64,000 bases of DNA from Bradyrhizobium jicamae (GTDB taxonomy: Bacteria > Pseudomonadota > Alphaproteobacteria > Rhizobiales > Xanthobacteraceae), in NCBI RefSeq assembly GCF_018130215.1, contig NZ_JAFCKQ010000011.1, positions 102,332-166,331 on the forward strand. The letters are read 5' to 3'. Both the position numbers and the translations under genes were made by a program. Below, one piece after another: positions 9,416 through 16,308 of this stretch. Each line of letters opens with the position of its first letter. Position 1 is the first letter of the stretch. Below the pieces are notes generated by a model. The model was given only the letters and a program-made list of their open reading frames with translations. It was not told the DNA's origin and searched no databases.

Positions 9416-9699
9416 GCGTGATCCGCCGGCCGAAACGCCTTGATGCGGGCAAACAATGCGGTCGCGTATTCGGCCGGCAGCACCCTGTCGCCGGTCAGCG
9501 CCGCGTAGAGATCGGGATCGGGCACCTCGATGAGATGCTCGAGCTCGCCGAGTTCCTGATCGGTGAGATCGGCGATCGCAGCGTCAGCGAAGCGGCCGAG
9601 GATCAGGTCCATTTCCCGGGTGCCGCGGTGCCAGCAGCGAAACAAAAGCCGCTTGCGGCGGTCGTCGAGCCCGCTGCTCGATCGTGTCGATCCCGTCAT
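9412..9699 (-). CDS. sdhE: Succinate dehydrogenase assembly factor SdhE (flavinator)
   Basis: The 95-residue protein has the SdhE/YgfY/Sdh5 signature: a RGTREMD motif (the conserved RGxxE) near residue 25, followed by an acidic helical C-terminus. SdhE promotes covalent attachment of FAD to SdhA (complex II). The ATG at 9699 was chosen because it gives the family's usual length; the frame is open much further upstream. It is the first gene of a two-gene unit with mfd (4-nt overlap) and divergent from recG. Confidence 0.93.
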   Translation of the reverse strand: MTGSTRSSSGLDDRRKRLLFRCWHRGTREMDLILGRFADAAIADLTDQELGELEHLIEVPDPDLYAALTGDRVLPAEYATALFARIKAFRPADHA

Positions 9700-9804
9700 G
9701 TCCCAAATCCATCCAACGCCGAAAGCCCGGACGTGCCGGGCGGGGTTGATATAGCGATGGCGGCGGCCGATGTCAGCCCTCATCTGCGGCCAATAGGGCA
9801 TGCC

Positions 9805-9876
9805 GTCATTGTCGGGCTTGACCCGGCAATCCATCCTCTTTTGAAGATGGATGCGCGGGTCAAGCCCGCGCATGAC
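9805..9876. repeat. Palindromic intergenic repeat
   Basis: An imperfect inverted repeat with arms of about 31 nt around a short centre. The left arm contains CGGGCTTGACCCGGCAATCC and the right arm carries its near-complement around GGATGCGCGGGTCAAGCCCG. It sits between sdhE and recG, which are divergent. The form is that of the dispersed REP-like palindromes common in Bradyrhizobium; family membership is from general knowledge. Confidence 0.75.
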
Positions 9877-9900
9877 GTGAGTCGTGGGTAAAGGACACTG

Positions 9901-12009
9901 ATGCGCCCCAGCCTGCTCAATCCGCTGTTTGCCCCGGTCACCACCCTGCCAGGGGTCGGCCCGAAGCAGGACAAGCTGCTGCGCTACCTGCTCAGCCGCG
10001 ACGAGACCCCGCGGTTGGTCGACCTGCTGTTGCATCTGCCAGCCAGTGTGATCGATCGCCGCGCCCGGCCGAAAATTCGCGACGCATCGGTTGGAACCGT
10101 GGTGACGCTGGAGGTCACCGTCGACCGCCATCGACCGCCACCGCCGCGCAATGCGCGCGCGCCCTACCTTGTCTACGCCAGCGACGATACCGGCGACGTG
10201 GTGTTGACTTTCTTCCGCGCCAAGCCCGGCTACGTCGAAAAGCTGCTGCCGGTCGGCGAGAAGCGCTACGTCTCCGGCACGCTCCAGACCTATGACGGCA
10301 TCCCGCAGATCGTGCATCCCGACCGCGTCGTCGACGAGGCCGGCTTTGCAAAACTCTCGGGGATCGATCCGGTCTATCCGCTGACCGAAGGGCTCGCGCT
10401 CGGTTCCCTACGCCGTGCGATCGCGCAGGCGCTCACGAAGCTCCCCGATCTGCCCGAATGGATCAGCCCCGAGGTGCTGCGCCGCTGCGACTTCCCGCCG
10501 ATCCGGGAGGCGCTGACCCGCGTGCATGTGCCGGTCGAGCTGACCGACATCTTGCCCGACGGCCCGTTCTGGTCGCGGCTTGCCTTCGACGAATTGCTTG
10601 CGGGCCAGCTGGCGCTGGCGCTGATCCGCGCGACGCTGCGTCGTCCCGCCGGCGTCCGAAACGCCGGCGACGGCCATCTGCGCAAGAGGATCATTGACGC
10701 CCTGCCCTATGCGCTGACCAAATCGCAGCGCGAGGCGGTCGCCGCGATCACCGAGGATCTGCGCCAACCGGTGCGCATGCTGCGGCTGGTGCAGGGCGAC
10801 GTCGGCTCCGGCAAGACGGTCGTCGCGCTGCTCGCAGCTGCCGCGGTCGCCGAGGCCGGCAAGCAGGCCGCGCTGATGGCACCGACCGAGATTCTGGCGC
10901 GCCAGCATATCAAGACCATCGCCCCGCTCGCCGAACGCGCGGGTTTGAGGGTTGCCATCCTTACCGGCCGCGAGAAAGGCAAGGAGCGCCGCGAGCTCCT
11001 GGCGCGGCTCGAAGCCGGCGAGATCGATCTGCTGGTCGGCACCCATGCGCTGATCCAGGACGACGTGGTCTACAAGGCGCTGGCGCTTGCGGTTGTCGAC
11101 GAACAGCATCGGTTCGGCGTGCGCGAACGGCTCGCGCTCACCTCGAAGGGCGAAGCCGTCGACGTGCTGGTGCTGAGCGCCACGCCGATCCCGCGCACGC
11201 TGGTGCTCACGTATTTTGGCGACATGGACGTCTCGGAGTTGCGCGAGAAACCCGCCGGCCGGCAGCCGATCGACACCCGGGCAGTGCCGATGAGCCGCAT
11301 CGAGGACGTCATGGACGGCGTCGGCCGCGCCCTGTCAGCGGGCAAGCTGGTCTACTGGATCTGCCCGCTGGTCGAGGAGTCCGAGGCCGAAGGCACCGAG
11401 CATCTGACCAATGCCACCGAGCGTTTCGAGAGTTTGCAACAGCGGTTCGGCGATCGCGTCGGCCTGGTCCACGGCCAGATGAAGGGCACGGAAAAGGATC
11501 GCGTGATGGCGCAGTTCGCTGCGCACGAGATCGGGCTCCTGGTCGCGACGACCGTGGTCGAGGTCGGCGTCGACGTGCCGGCCGCGAGCATCATGGTGAT
11601 CGAGAACGCCGAGCGTTTTGGCCTCGCGCAACTGCATCAGCTGCGCGGCCGCATCGGCCGTGGCTCGGAGGCCTCGACCTGTCTGTTGCTCTACAAGGAA
11701 CCGCTCGGCGAGATGTCGAAGGCGCGGCTTAAGGTGATCCGCGAAACATCGGACGGCTTCCGGATCGCAGAGGAGGATCTGAAGCTGCGCGGCGAAGGCG
11801 ACGTGCTCGGCATCCGGCAAAGCGGTCTGCCCGGCTACCGCATCGCGCGCTCCGACGTGCATGCCCAGCTCATCACCCAGGCCCGCGACGAGGCGCTGCG
11901 GATCATGAAGGACAATCCGAAGCTGAAAGGCGAACGCGGCGAAGCGCTGCGTTGCCTGCTCTATCTCTACGAACGCGACGAGGCCGTGCCGCTGATCGGC
12001 GCGGGCTAG
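9901..12009 (+). CDS. recG: ATP-dependent DNA helicase RecG
   Basis: The 702-residue protein is full length for RecG, which regresses stalled replication forks and remodels branched DNA. The N-terminal wedge/OB domain (about 1-240) opens with the typical LPGVGPKQDKLL and HLPASVIDR segments. The helicase core carries Walker A GDVGSGKTVVA, the box VVDEQHRFG, LSATPIPRTL and QLRGRIGRG motif VI. A TRG-like C-terminus follows. It is transcribed divergently from sdhE-mfd. Confidence 0.98.
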   Translation: MRPSLLNPLFAPVTTLPGVGPKQDKLLRYLLSRDETPRLVDLLLHLPASVIDRRARPKIRDASVGTVVTLEVTVDRHRPPPPRNARAPYLVYASDDTGDVVLTFFRAKPGYVEKLLPVGEKRYVSGTLQTYDGIPQIVHPDRVVDEAGFAKLSGIDPVYPLTEGLALGSLRRAIAQALTKLPDLPEWISPEVLRRCDFPPIREALTRVHVPVELTDILPDGPFWSRLAFDELLAGQLALALIRATLRRPAGVRNAGDGHLRKRIIDALPYALTKSQREAVAAITEDLRQPVRMLRLVQGDVGSGKTVVALLAAAAVAEAGKQAALMAPTEILARQHIKTIAPLAERAGLRVAILTGREKGKERRELLARLEAGEIDLLVGTHALIQDDVVYKALALAVVDEQHRFGVRERLALTSKGEAVDVLVLSATPIPRTLVLTYFGDMDVSELREKPAGRQPIDTRAVPMSRIEDVMDGVGRALSAGKLVYWICPLVEESEAEGTEHLTNATERFESLQQRFGDRVGLVHGQMKGTEKDRVMAQFAAHEIGLLVATTVVEVGVDVPAASIMVIENAERFGLAQLHQLRGRIGRGSEASTCLLLYKEPLGEMSKARLKVIRETSDGFRIAEEDLKLRGEGDVLGIRQSGLPGYRIARSDVHAQLITQARDEALRIMKDNPKLKGERGEALRCLLYLYERDEAVPLIGAG

Positions 12010-12040
12010 ACTCGCTGCACCATCACGCAATGCCTCCCCA

Positions 12041-12070
12041 TCGTCATTGCGAGCGAAGCGAAGCAGTGAC
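12041..12070. repeat. Short dispersed intergenic repeat fragment
   Basis: The segment TCATTGCGAGCGAAGCGAAG lies between the convergent recG and DUF502 genes. It resembles one end of a short repeat often seen in Bradyrhizobium intergenic DNA. Only one arm is present here, so it is probably a truncated copy. Confidence 0.4.
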
Positions 12071-12086
12071 AGGGAAAGAGCGCCTC

Positions 12087-12866
12087 CTACCCCTCGACCT
12101 TCGCCGGCGTCGCGACCGGCGGCAGCGAGGCCTGGTTGGAGACGCGTGCGGCATTGGCCATGCCGGCGAGTGCAGCGATCTTCTTCTGCGGGTCGGCGCC
12201 GGGCTGCACCACGCCGGCCGACATGATCAGCGTCGCCGCGTCCTCGGTGCTCATCTCGATCTCGATGATCTTGCTTTTCGGTACGTAGAAGAAGAAGCCG
12301 GTGGTGGGGTTCGGCGCGCATGGCAGGAACACCGAGATATGCTCCTCCTCGCCCGGCAGGCTGGCGGCGAGTTCGGCGCTCGGCGCCTGCGAGATCAGCA
12401 CGATCGACCACATCCCCGGCGAGGGAAACTCGACCAGGCCGACGCGGCGGAAGCTCGACCCGTTGCCGGAGAACAGCGTCTCGAACACCTGTTTGAGGCC
12501 GCGATAGATCGCGCGCACCGCCGGGATCCGCCCGAGCAGGCGTTCGCCGAGATCGACCAGGGTCCGGCCGATCAGGTTTGCGGTGAGGAAGCCCAGCAGC
12601 GTCAGCGCGATCACCGCGACGACGAGCCCTGAACCCGGCAGTCCGAACGGCAGATAGGTTTCCGGCCGGTAGGCGATCGGCACGAACGGCCGCACCAGAT
12701 TGTCGACCCAGTTCACGAACCACCAGGTCAGGTACAGGGTGATGGCGACCGGGCCGGCGACAACGAGGCCGGTCAGGAAATAGTTGCGAAACCGCGCCAC
12801 CAGCCCGCGCGGGGCATCCGGATGCGGTTCACCCGATGTGATGGGAGGCACTTGGTCGGAGGTCAT
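12087..12866 (-). CDS. DUF502 family membrane protein
   Basis: The 259-residue protein has two hydrophobic segments near the N-terminus (NYFLTGLVVAGPVAITLYLTW and a Gly/Leu/Val segment about residues 75-100). The conserved DUF502 body follows (LGRIPAVRAIYRGLKQVFETL; a VFLPCAPNPTTGFFFYVP stretch). The function of the family is not established. The ATG at 12866 is chosen because the frame upstream to 12902 has no homology-like sequence. Convergent with recG. Confidence 0.85.
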   Translation of the reverse strand: MTSDQVPPITSGEPHPDAPRGLVARFRNYFLTGLVVAGPVAITLYLTWWFVNWVDNLVRPFVPIAYRPETYLPFGLPGSGLVVAVIALTLLGFLTANLIGRTLVDLGERLLGRIPAVRAIYRGLKQVFETLFSGNGSSFRRVGLVEFPSPGMWSIVLISQAPSAELAASLPGEEEHISVFLPCAPNPTTGFFFYVPKSKIIEIEMSTEDAATLIMSAGVVQPGADPQKKIAALAGMANAARVSNQASLPPVATPAKVEG

Positions 12867-12963
12867 TGCGGTTCCAGGGTCGTCGAAGCGGCCGTAGCCC
12901 AATCAACCAGCTAAGCCATCTCAGCAGGTTTTTGAAGGGCCTAGATCGCCGCCTACCTTGCGA

Positions 12964-14790
12964 CTATTCGACCGTGACCGATTTGGCCAGATTCCGCGGC
13001 TGGTCGACGTCGGTGCCCATCACGACAGCAGTGTGATAGGCCAGCAATTGCACCGGGATGGCGTAAACCATCGGCGCGAAGGTCGCCCCCATGTCGGGCA
13101 TGACGATCGTCACCAGGGACTGGATCGTCGCCTCCGCCGCCCCCTTGGCGTCGGTCATCAGGATGATCTTGCCGCCGCGGGCCGCGACCTCCTGCATGTT
13201 GGAAACGGTCTTCTCGAACACCTTGTCGTAGGGCGCGATCACCACGACCGGCATGTGCTCGTCGATCAGCGCGATCGGCCCGTGCTTCAGCTCGCCGGCG
13301 GCGTAGCCCTCGGCATGGATGTAGGAGATTTCCTTCAGCTTCAGCGCGCCCTCGAGCGCCAGCGGGTAGCTGGTGCCGCGGCCGAGATAGAGCACGTCAC
13401 GCGATTTGGAGATCTCGCGCGCCAGCTTCTCGATCTGAATCTCGGCCGTGAGCGCCTCCGACATCAGACGCGGGATCTCGACGAGCGAGTGTACCAGGCT
13501 GGCCTCGTCGGCATCGGACAGCTCGCCGCGTGCCTTGCCGGCCGCAATCGCGAGCGAGGCCAGCACCATCAGCTGGCAGGTGAAGGCCTTGGTCGAGGCG
13601 ACGCCGATCTCGGGACCGGCCAGCGTCTGCAGCACGGTCTCGCTTTCGCGCGCGATCGTCGAAGTCGGCACGTTGACGACCGAGAGCGTATGCGCGCCCT
13701 GCGCCTTGGCGTAGCGCAAGGCCGCCAGCGTGTCGGCGGTCTCGCCGGACTGCGAGATGAAGATCGCCAGGTCGCCCTTGCGCAGCGGCGCCTCGCGGTA
13801 GCGGAATTCGGAGGCGACATCGAGCTCGATCGGCAGCCGCGCCAGCCGCTCCAGCCAGTATTTTGCGACGAAGCCGGCATAGCTCGCGGTGCCACAGGCG
13901 GTGATCGAGACCCGCTGGATATCCTTGAAGTCGAACGGCAGCTTCACCGGCATGGTGACGCGCTCGGTCGCCATGTCGACATAGCGCGCCAGCGTGTGCC
14001 CGACCACCTCCGGCTGCTCGTGGATCTCCTTGGCCATGAAATGGCGGTAGTTCGCCTTGTCGACCAGAGCGGTCGCGGTGGTGTGCTTGATCGCCTCGCG
14101 ATGGACGATGGCGTTGTCCTTGTCGAAGATGGTCGCGCCCTTGCGCGTCAGCACCACCCAGTCGCCATCCTCGAGATAGCTGATCGTGTCGGTGAAGGGA
14201 CCGAGCGCGATCGCGTCCGAGCCCAGGTACATCTCGCCCTCGCCATGGCCGACCGCGAGCGGCGGGCCGTTGCGCGCGCCGATCATCAGGTCTTCCTCGC
14301 CGGCGAAGATGAAGCCGAGCGCGAATGCGCCGCGCAGCCGCGACAGCGCGGCCCTCACCGCCTCGACCGGCGCGACACCGCCCTTGAGCAGGCTGTCGAC
14401 CAGATGGACCACGACCTCGGTGTCGGTCTCGGTCGAAAACACCGTCCCCTTGGCCTCGAGCTCCTCGCGCAACTCGCGGAAATTCTCGATGATGCCGTTA
14501 TGAACCACCGCGACGCGCTCGGTCGCATGCGGATGCGCGTTGTGCTCGGTCGGCTTGCCGTGGGTCGCCCAGCGGGTATGGCCGATGCCGGTGTGGCCGC
14601 CGAGCGGCTTGGCACCGAGCCTGGCCTCGAGATTCTTCAGCTTGCCTTCGGCGCGACGCCGCGCCAGCCCGCCGTTCTCGAGCGTGGCCACGCCGGCCGA
14701 ATCATAGCCGCGATACTCCAGCCGTTTGAGCGAATCCACCAGTTGCTCCGCGACAGGAGCGCGTCCAAGAATGCCGACGATGCCGCACAT
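12964..14790 (-). CDS. glmS: Glutamine-fructose-6-phosphate aminotransferase (isomerizing)
   Basis: The 608-residue enzyme makes glucosamine-6-phosphate from fructose-6-phosphate and glutamine, the first step to UDP-GlcNAc for peptidoglycan and lipopolysaccharide. It begins MCGIVGIL, so after Met removal Cys1 is the nucleophile of the class II glutamine amidotransferase domain (about 1-220). Two SIS domains follow (SQSGETADTLAAL; GRGTSYPLALEGALKLKE), and the C-terminus reads DQPRNLAKSVTVE. The start at 14790 is fixed by the catalytic Cys. glmU is not adjacent. Confidence 0.97.
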   Translation of the reverse strand: MCGIVGILGRAPVAEQLVDSLKRLEYRGYDSAGVATLENGGLARRRAEGKLKNLEARLGAKPLGGHTGIGHTRWATHGKPTEHNAHPHATERVAVVHNGIIENFRELREELEAKGTVFSTETDTEVVVHLVDSLLKGGVAPVEAVRAALSRLRGAFALGFIFAGEEDLMIGARNGPPLAVGHGEGEMYLGSDAIALGPFTDTISYLEDGDWVVLTRKGATIFDKDNAIVHREAIKHTTATALVDKANYRHFMAKEIHEQPEVVGHTLARYVDMATERVTMPVKLPFDFKDIQRVSITACGTASYAGFVAKYWLERLARLPIELDVASEFRYREAPLRKGDLAIFISQSGETADTLAALRYAKAQGAHTLSVVNVPTSTIARESETVLQTLAGPEIGVASTKAFTCQLMVLASLAIAAGKARGELSDADEASLVHSLVEIPRLMSEALTAEIQIEKLAREISKSRDVLYLGRGTSYPLALEGALKLKEISYIHAEGYAAGELKHGPIALIDEHMPVVVIAPYDKVFEKTVSNMQEVAARGGKIILMTDAKGAAEATIQSLVTIVMPDMGATFAPMVYAIPVQLLAYHTAVVMGTDVDQPRNLAKSVTVE

Positions 14791-15001
14791 GCGGTTCACT
14801 ATCCCCAAATCGCCGAAAATTTTCCAAGGCGGCGACACGGTCCCTTAACGGGAATCGCCGGGCGCAAGATACTCAATAATTATTGCGGATTGCGACAATC
14901 TTAAACGGCAAGGTTGATGCAGGAGGCTGGTTAATCCCCCGTCTCCGCTTTCATAAACTGTTAGTGAATCCACGCACACCCGATCCCCGCCGCTCCAGCC
15001 G

Positions 15002-15016
15002 TCAAACTGACGTTAA
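15002..15016. promoter_or_regulatory. CtrA-type box, 7/8 match (TCAA-N7-TTAAC)
   Basis: TCAA at 15002-15005, seven bases, TTAA at 15013-15016 followed by C. It lies 38-52 bp before the start of the GAF-GGDEF gene. One mismatch to TTAA-N7-TTAA. CtrA binding is inferred. Confidence 0.45.
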
Positions 15017-15053
15017 CGCCTTTCGCCGAATGTGCCGCTGCCGGAGGTACCCG

Positions 15054-16268
15054 ATGCACGCAACGCATGATCCTGAGGCGCGCCGCCTCGACGTTCTGGC
15101 TGAGCTCGACGTCCTCGACACGCCGCGCGAGCTCGCCTTCGACCGCCTGACCGCGCTGTGCCGGAAGATCTTTCGCGTGCCGATGTCGACGCTGACGCTG
15201 ATCGACGGTCACAGGCAATGGTTCAAGGCCTCGGAGGGCATGGAGGACCGCGAGACTGCGCGGGGTCCTGCGCTCTGCAACTATGCAATCGGGCAAGGCG
15301 ATCCACTCGTCGTCCCGGACACGCAGCTCGATCCCCGCTTCGCCGACAACGCCTTCGTCCGCGGCAAGCCATTCATCCGTTTCTATGCCGGCGCACAGCT
15401 CAAGATCTCTGGTGCAACCATCGGGACGCTGTGCGCGATGGACACGCAGCCGCGCGAGTTCGACAGCGAGCAGATCGGCATGCTGACCGATCTCGCCGCG
15501 ATCGCGGTCGACGAACTGAAGCTGCGCAATCTCAGCATGCAGGACAGCCTGACCGGCTGTTCGTCGCGGCGCGCCTTCCGCAGCGAGGGCGAGCGGCTGA
15601 GCGGGCTGGCGGCGCGGCATGCGAGCTCTCTCGCCTGCGCCGTGCTCGACGTCGATCATTTCAAGTCAGTCAACGATCGCTACGGGCACGCGGTCGGCGA
15701 CATGGTGCTGGCGGCGGTCGCGGATGCCGCGCACAATTCGCTGCGTGCCTCCGACGTCTTCGGCCGGATCGGCGGCGAGGAGTTCGGCATCCTGTTGCCG
15801 CACACCGACCTCGGGCAGGCGATGGTCGTGCTGGAGAAAGTGCGCGCGGCGGTCGCGGCGACGCCGATCGAGACGCCGGCCGGCACGATCCGGGTCACCT
15901 GCAGCCTGGGCGGATCGGAACTCGGCCCCGGCCATTGCTTCGACGACATGCTGCGCAACGCCGACCTTGCGATGTACGGAGCCAAGCAGGCGGGCCGCAA
16001 CCGGACGCTGGCCTGGATCGACCGGGCACCGGCGCTCGCACCGGCCGCGCGGCGTGTGTTCAAGGCCGGCAAGATCAGTTTCAACGCCGGCCAGTCGGCG
16101 ATCGACTGCACGGTGCGCGGACTGTCGCGCGAAGGCGCGACGATCGAGGTGATCTCGACATCGGACGTTCCCGAGCGCTTCAAGCTGGCCGTTGGCGCGG
16201 ACGCCCTGTCGCGCGCCTGCCGGATCACCTCGCGCGCCGACAACCGCATCGACGTCGCCTTCACCTGA
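15054..16268 (+). CDS. Diguanylate cyclase with GAF sensor and PilZ-like domain
   Basis: The 404-residue protein is predicted to make cyclic di-GMP. A GAF domain (about residues 10-155) resembles those fused to GGDEF in Bradyrhizobium (VPMSTLTLIDGHRQWFKA). The GGDEF domain (about 165-325) opens DSLTGCSSRRAF and has an intact GGEEF active site. A C-terminal PilZ-like segment (about 335-404, AIDCTVRGLSREGATIEV) has weak c-di-GMP ligand motifs: the Arg-rich motif and the Asn/Asp position are not canonical. GGAGG lies 6 nt before the ATG at 15054. It converges on the large secreted protein gene. Confidence 0.88.
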   Translation: MHATHDPEARRLDVLAELDVLDTPRELAFDRLTALCRKIFRVPMSTLTLIDGHRQWFKASEGMEDRETARGPALCNYAIGQGDPLVVPDTQLDPRFADNAFVRGKPFIRFYAGAQLKISGATIGTLCAMDTQPREFDSEQIGMLTDLAAIAVDELKLRNLSMQDSLTGCSSRRAFRSEGERLSGLAARHASSLACAVLDVDHFKSVNDRYGHAVGDMVLAAVADAAHNSLRASDVFGRIGGEEFGILLPHTDLGQAMVVLEKVRAAVAATPIETPAGTIRVTCSLGGSELGPGHCFDDMLRNADLAMYGAKQAGRNRTLAWIDRAPALAPAARRVFKAGKISFNAGQSAIDCTVRGLSREGATIEVISTSDVPERFKLAVGADALSRACRITSRADNRIDVAFT

Positions 16269-16308
16269 CGGTCAAGGCGTTGTCGAGTGCCGTAGCGCAA
16301 CCGCGTCC

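Noticed and set aside
12958..14904. Long open frame opposite glmS
   Set aside because: Antisense to glmS and rich in Arg/His/Asp, with no recognisable domain.
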